Source: Phocoena phocoena (taxonomy: Eukaryota; Chordata; Mammalia; Artiodactyla; Phocoenidae). From it: 64,000 bases of DNA. Below are positions 30,181-41,040 of the stretch, piece after piece. The first letter of the stretch is position 1. Each line of letters begins with the position of its first letter. Both the position numbers and the translations under genes were made by a program. The notes under the pieces were generated by a model, which worked only from the letters and a program-made list of their open reading frames with translations, was not told the origin of the DNA and did no database searches. The stretch lies in the NCBI RefSeq assembly GCF_963924675.1, contig NC_089220.1, positions 112,608,697 to 112,672,696 on the forward strand, given 5' to 3'.

Positions 30181-31195
30181 GCTGAAGTAAGATGACTTTC
30201 CTCTGAGCATGGAAAACCTTAGTTAGAGGGATTTCGATATATGAGATCCTGAAAATCCTTAAATTCTTCAAAATTGCACATCAAAAAAATAGGACTAATG
30301 AGTAAAATAGGGGTAGGAATAAGCTACTCAAAAGTCATGCCACATTATCATCAGACCATTCACAAAAGTCATAGCAACCCTGATTGAAATACCCAGAGAA
30401 CATGGAGTACCGTGTAATAAACCCTCCCAAGACAACGCAGTGACCGTGAAGAGTGTGGGTACATGTGACTGCGTCTTGAGCTGTGTGCTTCTGGGTTCAG
30501 CTTGCATTGCATTCAGCTGCTGTTCCTTGGGGGCACAACACATAGTATGCAGGGAAAAATCACGTATGAACCAATGCAACCTCCACGTTGTACTGACATC
30601 ATGATCCCATGTATCAATCATGGATGTGCTAATGCAGATACAGAGACACACATCGTAGTAGAACAGACCATGTTTTTTTTCCCTCTACGGAATCTCTGTC
30701 CTTCATTTTTTTTCCTCTGAGTCTGTGGAGGAGGTCAGGAAGGGCAAGTCTACAGAAATGCCTGCAGAATCCCCATTTTGAGTGTTTTTGACTTTTTCCT
30801 GGGGTTGAATATCAAGGCCAGCGGTTCTGTACTTTTAAGAAGCGGCTGGAACAACTGGTCCAGGTATGCATCCATCAGTTTCAATTGCCCCAAGGCCTCC
30901 TTGTTTTTGTTGCTATTTCTCTGAGGCTCTGGCTTCAGTGACAAGTCTCTCCTCGTCCTACAGTGAGGGATGGTTTCCTTCCTCTAGTTTCTTATCTGTT
31001 GGATCCCACATTCCTGCTACCTTGCAGAAATTCTTCCACATTTCTGGTCCACTGACAGCATCTTTTCTTATTTTCTAATATGAATTTACTCTTTCTCTTA
31101 ATATCTTTCCTTCCCGACAGGATTTTGGTACGGAGCGAAGTTAATTTCTGTGTACTCAGTCTACGTGTCAAATCGGGAATTCTCTCCACCACTTT
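30181..31195 (-). other. Unassigned sequence with decayed coding-like frames
   Basis: On the - strand, frames 31192-30992 (66 residues, Arg/Lys-rich), 30944-30750 (64 residues) and 30651-30328 (107 residues) follow each other in the same direction. Their composition looks protein-like rather than low-complexity. I do not recognise them as L1 ORF1, transposase or a host gene, and they lie in different frames. They could be a relic transposon or processed pseudogene, or chance. Confidence 0.25.
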
Positions 31196-31204
31196 CTGTC
31201 CTTT

Positions 31205-31330
31205 TGACTTTGGCCAAGGCTTTTCACAGTTTTGAGATTCAGTTTATTTTTCGGGAAATGGGAATGATAGTAATATCAGTCCTGCCTACCTTCCAGGGAT
31301 TGGGAAAGGATGAAGGGACACAGGAGTCAT
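31205..31330 (+). repeat. MIR fragment
   Basis: 'gactttggccaaggcttttcacagttttgagattcagtttatttttcgggaaatgggaatgatagtaatatcagtcctgcctacc' matches 'gaccttgggcaagt...cctcagtttcctcatctgtaaaatggg...cctacc'. Confidence 0.65.
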
Positions 31331-31369
31331 CTATGAACAAAAGAAGCAGCGTAAGTTTAAGTTGTTATT

Positions 31370-31510
31370 AGCTCATGGAAGAGAACCCCTTAATTTGGCA
31401 GATGAGAAAATGAAGCCAAGAGATGGGAAGTAATTTTGGCCCAAGGTTACCCAGAAACCTCCAGCCTCTTGGCTACCGGGCCCCATTTTCTTTCCAGGCC
31501 CTGTTACTCC
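31370..31510 (-). repeat. MIR fragment
   Basis: 'aatttggcagatgagaaaatgaagccaagagatgggaagtaattttggcccaaggttacccag' is the reversed MIR core through 'caaggtcacacag'. It lies in tail-to-tail arrangement with the preceding MIR. Confidence 0.7.
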
Positions 31511-32120
31511 GCAGCCTGCAAACGGCCAGGGCTGCAGTGCTGGGGGCAGAGCTATGGAGACTTCTGAAGAGGCAGAGTTGGCATGAATAATTCAATGATT
31601 GCCGACCATGGGCCATTAAATTTTCCATGATCTGTTTTATTGTATCTGCTCTGCAGCGTTACGCACTTCCAGTTCAGACACAAAGCAGGCATTTCACGGT
31701 GCCTACAGCTGGCCACTCCTCCCTCTCAGGGATCCAAGACCACGGAAGCGTTAGCCCTGGGCCCAGCTGGGCCTCTATCCGTAAAGGCGACCAAACAGAG
31801 GTTCCCATCACTGAGGCCCGAGTGTCAAGCTTCTCTCCTCCCGCTCCTGGTACTCACTGAGCCTCCAGGAGCACGTGGCTCTCGTGTTCAAGTTCAGTAT
31901 CCACTCACAAACGACCTCCACTTAAGATTCTCACTGCTGTCACTGGTGGTTAGCAAAAACGTAGTGGGTTGGGTGGGGTGAGAGGGTTAAAGGATTCATT
32001 TCTTCCATGTAAGCATTAAAGGGTACCGTCATTTTTGTAACTCTGTTTTGGCATTTTTACGTTTCTTTATATACTGTGAGCCTCAAAATCTGGCAGTGGT
32101 TTTGGCCTCTTGTAACTTCT
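31511..32120. other. No gene or clear repeat seen
   Basis: Mixed-composition unique DNA with two overlapping short frames (31627-31981) and no domain. Confidence 0.45.
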
Positions 32121-32124
32121 GTGA

Positions 32125-32300
32125 AACGTCATGGATCTTCAGCTCCAGGATCGTGCTATGCAGAATCCTAAATGTGGTGGGGACTCCCTTACACATGAAG
32201 AAACAGGCTCAGAGAAGGAGGTGGACTTGGGCAGAGACTCAGCCAGCTGGTGGCAGGGGGAGCCCAGGACCAGGCGTCGGGACTCTCAGACCAGAACCCT
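32125..32300 (-). repeat. MIR
   Basis: 'gactcccttacacatgaagaaacaggctcagagaaggaggtggacttgggcagagactcagccagctggtggcaggggg' follows 'cccattttacagatgaggaaactgaggctcagagaggttaag...acacagctagtaagtggcagag'. Confidence 0.65.
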
Positions 32301-32689
32301 TCCCTGGGTATGGGTCTTGGGAGGGAGAACTTCCCCCACCCTGACCATTGGATCATCATCTCTGTTCTTCAGGGTCACTGCGGCTTCTCAGATTTTTCCG
32401 TAGAACTGCTCACTTTCCCTAGTGTCCTGAGACCCACACACTTTCCTCAGATAGCATTTCCGAGCATGCCTCCCACCCACAGCAAGGCAGAGAGCAAAAA
32501 GGAAGAACCAGGTACTGCAGGTGAGATTCTCCCCACTGTCTGTGGTTCAGGAAGTTTGGCCAACACACATGGCCTCATCTTTGCCATTCCATTCACTGGC
32601 AAGGTAACAGGGGGCAGGACAGTGCATGAAGCCAGACAAAAGCTAGAGGGAAGAGAACTTGAATCGCCTAAGGGTCCCCAGTGTTCAGT
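32301..32689. other. No gene or repeat seen
   Basis: Part of a 203-residue frame (32250-32861) that begins in one MIR and ends in another; the intervening peptide has no recognised domain. Confidence 0.45.
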
Positions 32690-32880
32690 GAAGTGTGGTA
32701 GAAAGAACACAGGATGTGTGTCCCGTGGGCTGGCTCCAAATTCCAGAATTAGTTATGGGCATAAGAGAAATCACATCCCCTCTCTGAATCTCAGTGTCCT
32801 CACACTTGAAGTGGTGATGCCAAATCCGAATCCAGGGGATTTTTGTGAGGCTCTATGGTAATGACAGTTTTGAGCTGCCA
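32690..32880 (+). repeat. MIR
   Basis: 'gtggtagaaagaacacaggatgtgtgtcccgtgggctggctccaaattccagaattagttatgggcataagagaaatcacatcccctctctgaatctcagtgtcctcacacttgaag' follows the MIR consensus from its 5' end into the core. Confidence 0.7.
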
Positions 32881-32889
32881 AAGTCCTTT

Positions 32890-33425
32890 TGGCATCTCCG
32901 TGAATTAACCATTGCTATCTAACAAACCGCTCCGAGCAAAACCTGATGGCTTAAAGCAATCATTCATTATCACTCAAGACTCTTCAGGTTCACAGGCACT
33001 CATGTCATCTCACCTGTGGTCAGCCGCAGTTGGGTAGCTCTGCTGATGTAGGCTGGACACCCTCACGTGGGGGACCACTTGGTTATGAGCTGGTCTAGGG
33101 TGGGACGCCTCAGCTCTCGCCCTCCAGCAGGCTAGCTCGGGTTAGTTCATGTGGCAGGCGTCCGGTATTAAGAGAAAGCTCAGAAGCACACAGGCCTATT
33201 GAGGGTTGTACTTGAAACCCACACACTGTCACTTCTGTCACAACCTCTTGGCCAAAACAAGTCACAAGGCCAGCCCAGATTCAAGGTGGGGTGGGGGCTG
33301 GATCCACTTCTTGGAGGGAGGAGCTGCAAGGTCACGTTGCAAAGAATGTGGATACAGGTAAGGGTGCAGTATTGTGGGCAACCGTCAATCAAATCTACAC
33401 GATCCTCAGGGCCACATTCTTCTTA
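32890..33425 (+). mobile_element. Unassigned old repeat family, copy 1
   Basis: 'gctatctaacaaaccgctccgagcaaaacctgatggcttaaagcaatcattcattatc', 'gttgggtagctctgctgatgtaggctgg', and 'ggccaaaacaagtcacaaggccagcccagattcaaggtgggg' recur in two other places (34899 and 37140). I recognise the family as a common mammalian repeat but cannot name it. Confidence 0.6.
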
Positions 33426-33429
33426 AGGG

Positions 33430-33575
33430 GGCTCAAGATGGACCGAGATAAGCACAGTACGACAGTGCTGGGTGTGATTTTCAAGACAGGGGAAGTGGCT
33501 TGTCCAAGGCCACACAGCTGGGGAGCGGCAGAGTTGGTGTGAGAACCCAGGACTTTCAGAGTCAAGCACCATATG
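33430..33575 (-). repeat. MIR
   Basis: 'caagacaggggaagtggcttgtccaaggccacacagctggggagcggcagagttggtgtgagaacccagg' is a good reversed MIR core and head. Confidence 0.85.
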
Positions 33576-33944
33576 TCAAAACCAGCCTTGGTGCTGTTTC
33601 TTCTTTTGAATTTGCTCTGCGGAAAACCCAGTAGATGGTGATTTGGGAGTGTCTACATGTGTGTTCCTCTTTTTTCTTGTTGCAATTTTAAAAGGTCAAG
33701 GAGGGCCCGAGATTAGACTTCCTGGCTCTCCCTTCCGGAAGGAAACCCTGAGGAAGAAGGACAGGCCCCAGAATGAGACCTAGATTCAGATTCCAAGGCT
33801 CGAAGAACTTCTCCACTGCAACTTTCTTTCTCCTTTTAGAGAAGCGCACAGAGAATTTTTATCTCTTGTCCCTGGGCTTCTCAAGCCTGTGACCCCACCC
33901 TAGTGAAGAAAGACCCTCATCCCCTGTCATCAAGACAATTGCTA
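33576..33944. other. No gene or repeat seen
   Basis: Mixed sequence with no features. Confidence 0.4.
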
Positions 33945-34084
33945 CAGCCTCCTAACGGGACTTCTTACCTTCAGACTCACCTCCCACTCTGCTGTCCCAA
34001 ATCCATCTTGCCAATGGTGCCTAAGTGATCTTTCAGATGCTTGGCTCTGACTGTGACATCCCACTGGGGAGAATATCTTCCAGG

Positions 34085-34488
34085 AGAGTGTGTTCTTAAG
34101 TGTGAGCTTAGGAGCTGGGCAGATCCAGGGTTTTTTTGTTTTTCTTTTTTTGGTCTCGCCGTACGGCGTTTGGGATCTTAGTTCCCCAACCAGGGATCGA
34201 ACCCATGCCCCCAGCACTGGGAGCGTGGAGTCTTAACCACTGGATCACCAGGGAAGTCCCTCAGATCCAAGTTTGAATGTAAGCTCTGACATTTATTAGA
34301 GCTGAGTGAATTTGGACAAACTATTTCAATGCTCTGAGCCTCCGTTTCTTCATCTATAATATGGGCTTTACAACATCTCACTGGGTTTTGTCAACATTGA
34401 ATGTGAAGTCTTAGCAAAGTCACTGGTACATAGCAAGTGCTCAAGCAACGGTAACTGATTTTATAATACTACTGCTGTCATTATTTCA
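34085..34488 (+). repeat. MIR interrupted by a SINE
   Basis: Left part 'cttaagtgtgagcttaggagctgggcagatccaggg' (to 34130). Right part 'cagatccaagtttgaatgtaagctctgac', 'tggacaaactatttcaatgctctgagcctccgtttcttcatctataatatggg' and 'ctggtacatagcaagtgctcaa' (34262-34470). The two halves overlap by the SINE target duplication. Confidence 0.8.
34131..34260 (-). mobile_element. CHR-related tRNA SINE, short form
   Basis: Right to left: head 'gggaagtccc' rc (34251-34260), 'ggatcaccagggaag', 'cagcactgggagcgtggagtcttaaccactgg', body 'gttccccaaccagggatcgaaccc', then 'tctcgccgtacggcg' and the T-rich tail (34131-34153). Flanks 'cagatccaggg' and 'cagatccaagt' are a diverged target duplication, so it is older than the CHR-2 copies. 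Confidence 0.92.
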
Positions 34489-34898
34489 TGGTTCCCCATG
34501 GCTGTGAGATTCAGACAGGTAGCCTGACATCCAAGGCTCTCCATGAGACCCCAGCTGCCTCTCCAAGCTCACCTTCACTCTTGCGTGAGCCCTGTGTGAT
34601 CCCTCCGCTCCAGTTTAATGAATTCCTCATTGTATCCTGAGGATGGCATCTACCTTCCCACCTCAACAGCTTCGTTCACACCATCTTACCTCTCCTCAGA
34701 GGTTTTGATGCTGCCTTTCCTCTTATCCTAATCCTGTCATCCTACAAAGGCTAGCACAAGCCCTCCTCCTCCAAGAAGTCTCCCCTGACCACCTCAGCCC
34801 CCAGGGGTGCTCCCTTCTCTCACCTCTACCTAATTCCTCTCTGTGGTGCTCCATTTCCTACAGAGTCTGTGCTGGTTTGCTAACTGTTCCAGCTACTC

Positions 34899-35230
34899 TA
34901 GCCGCATCATTTTATTATCTCCTGGTTGTGGTGGGGCAGAAATTCGGGAAGGGCTTGTCTGGGTGATTCTGGCTCTGGATCCTTCTGTGGTTTTTGTCAC
35001 AAGCTTACTAGACCTGCAATAGCTGAGGCTGGAGTATCTGGAGGCTGGCCAAGCATCTCTCATTTCCTGGGATTTGGGGGCTTTTCCAGGTGGACTCTGT
35101 ATGTGGGCTAGATTGGGCTTCCTCAGAACGTGGTGGTATCAGAGCAGTCTGACTGCTTCCATGGAGGTTGAGCTATTGTGTGAGCAAGGTGGAGACTGGG
35201 TCCTTTTCTATGACCTTTGTCAGAAGTTAC
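34899..35230 (+). mobile_element. Unassigned old repeat family, copy 2
   Basis: 'catcattttattatctcctgg', 'gcagaaattcgggaagggcttgtctgggtgattctggctctgg', 'ctgcaatagctgaggctggagtatctggaggctggccaagcatctctc' correspond to the same family as copies at 32890 and 37140, in a region where they have diverged more. Confidence 0.5.
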
Positions 35231-35284
35231 GGAGCGGCTTCTGCTGTATTCTATCAGTTGAACCAGTCACAAAACCCTGCCCAG

Positions 35285-35515
35285 TTTCAAAGGAGAGGGA
35301 ACACAGACTCCACCGCTTACCTGGGCCCTCCACTGCCTGCCTGTGTAACTGGGCAAGTTCATTTACTGTGCTGTAGCCTCAGTTTCCTTCTCTGTAAAAT
35401 GGGGATCACAGCAGTCCCTACCTCCTGGGGTAGTTGTGAGGATCAAGTGAGTTAGCGTAGGAAAAGCACCTAGAAGTGCCATATCACTGTCTGCTGTTAC
35501 CATGACTGATGTCGT
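35285..35515 (+). repeat. MIR, near full length
   Basis: 'gtgtaactgggcaagttcatttactgtgctgtagcctcagtttccttctctgtaaaatggggatcacagcagtccctacctcctggggtagttgtgaggatcaagtgagttagcg' is one of the best preserved MIRs here. Confidence 0.93.
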
Positions 35516-37139
35516 TAGTATTGTCAATTACAATCAATATTTAGTGATCGATTAGAGAAACCTTTCAAGGTGCGGAAGAGTAAAACATCATCACTTATGT
35601 AGTCCTGAATGATTGTGGCATTGTTCAATGTTCTATGGGGCCCCGGGGGAGACTGAATATCTACTCATAGATCCAATTCCTCCGTTATAGCCCGAGATGT
35701 TGACTCTGGAAATCCAAAGCCAGGAAAACACAAGAGGAGCCTGGGACATGGGGGCAAATTAAACACCAACACACTTCTTCCTCCTCTTCATCATCATATC
35801 ATCAAAGCTGTGGGGTCTGAGGCCCCAGCAAGTGCTTTTATTGCTCATCAAAGCCAGGTGGACTTCCAAAACCCTGGACAGAAGTACGGGGGACCACATA
35901 TAGCCCCACACTGCACTCCAGAAACAACCCTTGAGCTCTGAAAGCACAGCTTGCACAAGCAGTACTTGCGTCTGTGAAAACACTGTTGATTCCTTTTCCT
36001 CCGAGCAGTGGGCCAGGACACTGCGTAGAACAGCAAGATGCTGGGGTTTCACTGGGATCCCTCACATCCCTCTTTTCCATGTTTGGCTAGCCTCTGCGTT
36101 CATCCTCCAGCAGCTCTGTTTTTCAGAGGTTAGCAGAGAGCCAGAAGCGCCTGGGAATTTAAGTCCCCCACTGGTAGCTCTTGATTGATGATGGATGGTG
36201 GGGATGTATGGAAACCGAGCTCTCTTGTGTGGGCTGGAATAACTCTGGAGAGCGACTCACATGGCGGAGTTCCCTGCGGGATCAGGCTGAGGCTACCCTC
36301 TGCAGGGCTCTGCCAAGGTCGTGCTCCGCTCCGGTTTGGTTTCCTCCCCACCCTGTGCCGCTTCCTCCAATCCTTGACGGATTTCTCCTGTGAGGGCTGC
36401 CCTAATGAATTGCCTTCCCATGACTCCTCATCTCAGGGGCTGCTTGTGGAGAACGTGAGCCGAGACAGAGGATGCACGGGGCCCTGAGGGAGGGAGACAG
36501 TCGTGGGCTGTACCTGCTGTGGGAGGCTGCTCGCCCCCCGCCCTGGTGTTTCTGTAGGGTCTTAGCACCTGCAGCCTCTCTGTTCTCCAGGAACGATGCC
36601 TTCCCAGGTATTGAGTGGTGACCTGTTTTCACACCAGATCTAGTTTATATGCTCAGAGCTGCTTAGTCCTGCCATGCCTCCCGGCCCTGGCATGTGCTCA
36701 GTGGAAAATCCCAGCACCTTATTCTTCAGACCACCTGCCGTCTCAGCCTACCCCCGGTGTGAGGGTCTGGCTTTGACATGAACCCCGTCATGCCCACTGT
36801 GGTGGGAGCCGTGGTGGCTCTGGTGTCCACTGAGTGGACCCACCCTCTGGTGGAACAGGTCCTGTCACTCTGCGCTCAGATGAAGTGCTGTGCCGTGGGG
36901 TGTAGGATCTCGCTTTCCCAGAGGCGGCTTGGAAAGCTCCAATGCAACCCAAACTTGCAGGGGAGTGTTAGCTTTCTGTAGAGCTAACCTTGGCCTTCGG
37001 GAGACAGGAGATGGGCGGGAACCAGAAGATAAAGCCCTCCTGTCTTGCCCCCAGTGGCCTGTTCCCAGGCTCAGTGATTCCACACATGCAAGCCACACGA
37101 CGTGGCTGAGAAACACTGTGAAGAGCTGTGGCTAGCTCA
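35516..37139. other. No gene confirmed
   Basis: 1.6 kb of unique sequence. Frames at 35759-36052 (-), 36185-36487 (+) and 36778-37135 overlap others on the opposite strand and lack domains. No repeat of any size is recognised, which is uncommon in this window. Confidence 0.45.
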
Positions 37140-37560
37140 GCTACACCCCACCTTGCATTGCTTTTCCTCCTTCCCATGTCTTCTTCACTCTCACTCCCTG
37201 GGGGTCGCATCTCTCAAGAAAGCCTTAGCTCACTCCCATGGCTGCCATTTGATGTTGGCTTTCAGCTGAGACCTTGGCTGGGGCTGTCCACCCGAGTGGT
37301 CACACGGGGCCTCTCCACATGCTTGGGCTTCTCACAGAATGGGGGTTCTGAGAGGCTGCACCCTGAGACCAAGAAGTCCCGGCAGAGCCCGCAAGGCTTC
37401 TCGTGGCTTAGCCGCAGGAGTCCTGACATGTCACTTCCACTGCATCCCAGTGATCTGTTATTTGGTGAAGCAAGTCCCTAAGGCCAGCCTAGATTGAAGG
37501 ATTACGTTTCACCTTTTGATGGAAGAAGAAGCAAAAAATTGTAGCCATCTTTAGTCCACC
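37140..37560 (+). mobile_element. Unassigned old repeat family, copy 3
   Basis: 'cagctgagaccttggctggggctgtcc', 'ggggcctctccacatgcttgggcttctcaca', 'aagcaagtccctaaggccagcctagattgaagg' and 'ttgatggaagaagaagcaaaaaattgtagccatcttt' align with copy 1. The 117-residue frame 37128-37481 is therefore repeat-derived. Confidence 0.62.
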
Positions 37561-37799
37561 ACAGTGAGATGCTGCACAGAAAGCACGGTATCCGGCCTGT
37601 GATGTGTGTTCGGCAAAAGTTAGTTTTGGGTTTGGCCCCTTCCTGCATTCATTCAACACGTGTCCAGCTCAGGAGAGGCCAGTTCCATCTGTCCATCCGC
37701 TTCTCCTCAGCCTTCCCAGGCGGTTGTCAGTATGCACGAGCGCCAGGCAGGCAGGGCGACAGCTCTGAGCCATCCGAATTGGAATGTAGTTGGATGCGG
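37561..37799. other. No feature seen
   Basis: Unique sequence within a 118-residue frame (37569-37925) that ends inside the next MIR; no domain. Confidence 0.4.
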
Positions 37800-37970
37800 C
37801 AGATAAATCTAGGGGACTGGGTTTCTGGCTCTAATTGCGCCACTAACTTTTTGAGTCGTCTTGAGCGAGTCCCTTGCCCTCTCCGGACTCAGTTTCCCCA
37901 CTTATCAAATGGGGGGTTGGACTAGATGAGTTCTAAGGCCCTTTCTGGCCCTGCTGTTTGAAGATTTTGC
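37800..37970 (+). repeat. MIR3-type element
   Basis: 'tctggctctaattgcgccactaactttttgagtcgtcttgagcgagtcccttgccctctccggactcagtttccccacttatcaaatggggggttggactagatgagttctaaggccctttctggccctg' carries the 'ggttggactagatgatctctaaggtccc' signature that sets these apart from standard MIR. Confidence 0.82.
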
Positions 37971-38837
37971 CGATGCAGTGCATTGTTCCTCAGCGCTCAG
38001 AAAATGATGGCCAGGATGTGGGGCTTGATGTTTTCTCTATCCTCACTGCAGGGACTGTCCCGATTCTCAGCTTTGGTGTCACACCTGGGCCCTAAACGTT
38101 GCCTAAGTTCTCAGAGGCCTCAGAGGTGCCTGACTTCTAAGACAGTCCCAGCCTGACTTCCCCTCATGAGCTCAGCCTCTGAAAGTCCCTTCTGTAAAGG
38201 AGGTGTTGGTATCATGAAGGTGGTGGGAAGTCCACGCCTCTCCCTGCTCCTCCAGGGAAACTGCAGGGCTTGGCTTAGTTCGGGATCATACTGGGTAGCT
38301 TCCCCCGCCCCCAGCCAGGGCCCAGCCTCCCCGTTCATGCTTGGTGAGCTTTCAGTTGATTTCCTGAGAGCTTTTTGGTGAAGTGAGATGTGATTCTCAG
38401 CAGGGGTTGACAGCATTTGCAGATTTCTTAGACCTCACCCCCACTGCGAGTGGGAAAGTTTCTGCCTCTGGAAATATGACCGAAGCATATGTTTTAATCA
38501 CTCAGGTTCGGTCTACCAGGGACCACCAGGCTGGAGGGAATTGAGTCAATTTTCAATAAGGGTAGAAAAACATTTCAACACACAATGTCCCCTCCCAGCC
38601 ATCCTCCTCCTTCTCGTGATGGGTTCTTGGAATGTAACATGAGCCCAGACTTGAGAGGGGTGAATTTAGCTAGGTGCTGGGGAGAGGGCAGTGGTTGACA
38701 GGATGGGGGAGGGGCATGAGCAAAACCCAGGAGGTGGGACTGAGGACGCTGTCTCCCGGGTAGCAAGGAGGCCAGCCTGGCTGTAGTAGGACCCTCACAT
38801 TTGTGGGAGGGGCACGTGTTCAGACACAAGCCCTCTT
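37971..38837. other. No gene or clear repeat seen
   Basis: Mixed, GC-leaning. Frames on both strands at 38120-38416 overlap and cancel each other as candidates. Confidence 0.45.
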
Positions 38838-40025
38838 TGCTCGCTCGCATTCATTCGTTCACTCATTCGTTCATTCATCCCTGAACCCCTTCTGTGTAAG
38901 TTATAGGACTGGCTCCAGGGAATAAGATGGTGAACGAAAGCAGAAACCTCCCCAGCCTCACAGTCTAGAGGAGGAGACAGATGCTAATCAAATGGCCGTG
39001 CCAACAAATGCAAGATTCCAGCTGGGGCCAGTGACGTGAGCGACAGACAGTGTGACAAGGCCTTTATTAGAGGCCCCTGATCTGATCGGGAGGTCAAGGC
39101 AGCCTTCCCTGATGTTGGAGGCACGGCCTGAAGGATGAATAGAAGCTAATTCCAGGAAGGGGAGTGGGAAGAGCATTCCAGGTAGAGGGGGCAGCATGTG
39201 CAAAGGTCCTGGGCAGGACGGAAGGGAGCATGTCAGGGACTAGGGACCCCAAGGGGGCAGTTGGAAAGGGTAAGCGAGATTTTTTTCTGCATATTAATGA
39301 GCAGGGCTTTTTACCCCAAATCAGTGAGAAACAACTGTAATATCACTCCGGCAGCATTGTGGAAAACAGATTGGAAGTGACAACACTGGGTGTAGGAAGA
39401 GAGTTAGGAGCTACTGTATTTTTCCAGACAAAAGACGACTCAGGTTGTCAAGATGGAGATGAGTAGGGGGATCCAGGAGATTTCTAGAAGGTAAAATTAC
39501 CAGTTTGGAGGTGGCTTGACTGTGGAGGGGGAAGGAACAGGAGATGTCGGGCTTGTCCGTTTGTGGCTTGCGCACCTTGGTGGACGCTGTTCCTGATTAC
39601 TGAGATGGGGAGGGCTGGAGGAGGAGTTACCTGATGGATTCACTTTAGGAAATTTTAACTTCGAGGGTGCCTGCGAGGCACACAGTTGGGTGGCTCTCTG
39701 GGTTGCAGTCTTGGGGTGGCTGTGGAGTCCGAGAGAGCTCCCTCTGAGTCGTCTGGTCCGGGTGGTCACTAAGCCACTGTCATGGAAGCAACTGATGAGG
39801 GGCTTGCCCTTCCCCCACCAGGAGGAAGTGAATGGGATGAACTTGGAGAAGTAGGCGGGGGAGAGGCTCCCAGCCCTGGAGGGAGGCCAGCATTCACAGC
39901 CCAGGGGGAGGCCTGGCCTGCAAAGGAGACTGAGAAGGAAACACAGACCCCAGAGCTCGGCGGTTGACCGGGAGGAAGTGGTCACCTCTGCTGGGTTCTG
40001 CGAGGTCAAGGAAGTGGACACCAAA
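38838..40025 (-). repeat. Long L2 fragment
   Basis: From the tail 'cattcattcgttcactcattcgttcattc' (38848-38876), through 'ctcacagtctagaggaggagacag', 'ggtcaaggcagccttccctgatg', 'gaagagcattccaggtagagggggcagcatgtgcaaaggtcctggg', 'atcactccggcagcattgtgg', to 'gcctgcaaaggagactgagaaggaaacacag' (near 39930). The whole order is reversed L2. The 189-residue - strand frame 39497-40066 is derived from it. Confidence 0.82.
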
Positions 40026-40464
40026 AATGTCTGGCTTGCGTCATGGCGGCCTCTCAGCCTGCACACGTGTCATTCACTCACAGGATGCCGACAACCTTCT
40101 CCTTGCCCATCACACCCAAATGTCCTTCTGCAAGGAAATGGATACAAGGGGTCAAAACTGGCCTATTGGATCTGTGGACCAGCATTTAGAAAAACCAAAT
40201 TTCTACAGGCTCCGATGAAGCCTGCAATCTGACCTCAAAGTCAGTTCACTTCAGTTAGGTTCAGCATTACTTAGGTATTTATTGAATTATTGAGGAATAG
40301 ATTTGTTCATGGCCTCACAACCAAGAAGGGGAAAATCAGGGTCTAAACCTGCTCTCCTTCCTCCCCCTCCCCTGGGGGACATGTCCATGCACCCCGTGGG
40401 GGCACAGACAAGGCAGCCAGAAGTGAAGTGAACCAGATCTCCTAAGCATGAGATAGCAGAGGCA
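40026..40464. other. No feature seen
   Basis: Unique sequence, AT-leaning around 40240-40300 ('ggtatttattgaattattgagg'). Confidence 0.4.
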
Positions 40465-40565
40465 CTACCTAGGCCATTTCACAGATGAACAAATCGAGAC
40501 CCAAGAGACCCAGTGACTCACACACAGTCACATGGGGAGTTTAGTGGCAGGGAAACGACAGCTTC
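40465..40565 (-). repeat. MIR fragment
   Basis: 'ccatttcacagatgaacaaatcgagacccaagagacccagtgactcacacacagtcacatgggg' is a reversed MIR core. Confidence 0.7.
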
Positions 40566-40589
40566 ACGGACAGAACCTAATCTTTCCAG

Positions 40590-40790
40590 ACGGCAAACCT
40601 GGGGTCTGCCTTACCTCTGCCTTTTACGAGCTGTTGGAATTTGAGCAAATGACTCAGCCGTGAGCCCCAGTCTTCTGATCCGGGAAACTGAGATAATAAT
40701 CCCCATCTCATGGAGTTGGCAGGGAGGAAAAATGGCTTGCCTAGGCCCTGTCACAGGGTGGGCACCTGACCCATGGAATGGCAGAAGATA
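40590..40790 (+). repeat. MIR
   Basis: 'cctggggtctgccttacctctgccttttacgagctgttggaatttgagcaaatgactcagccgtgagccccagtcttctgatccgggaaactgagataataatccccatctcatgg' follows MIR. Confidence 0.75.
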
Positions 40791-40819
40791 TCAGAGAAGC
40801 CAAGACTAATACAAATAGC

Positions 40820-41040
40820 TCGCGACAAGAGCTTCACGTGTATTCATTCATCTATGAAATGGAAACTATCATGGTTATCTCCATTTTACATGAGGAAACT
40901 AAGCCACCGAGGTTAAGTCACGTGCCCAAGGCTACTCAGCCTGGAAACAGCAGAGATGGGATTCCCCCCAGTGCTGTCTGGCTCCGAGGCCGGATTTCCA
41001 GGCCAGTGCCTTCTGCTGTCTGCCTCCAGCTGTTGCCTAG
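40820..41040 (-). repeat. MIR
   Basis: 'atctccattttacatgaggaaactaagccaccgaggttaagtcacgtgcccaaggctactcagcctggaaacagcagagatgggattcccccc' is a clear reversed MIR, third in a row of alternating orientation. Confidence 0.85.

Larger units (their letters stand above)
33945..34898 (+). repeat. L2, split by a MIR that is itself split by a SINE
   Basis: Left part (33945-34084): 'ctacagcctcctaacgggacttcttacc' and 'tcttgccaatggtgcctaagtgatctttc'. Right part (34490-34898): 'gttccccatggctgtgagattcagac', 'catccaaggctctccatgagacc', 'ctgcctctccaagctcacc', 'ctccaagaagtctcccctgacc' and 'gtgctccatttcc'. Together they form one L2 3' region in consensus order. Confidence 0.75.

Noticed and set aside
39497..40066. 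189-residue - frame
   Set aside because: Derived from the L2 at 38838-40025; no domain.
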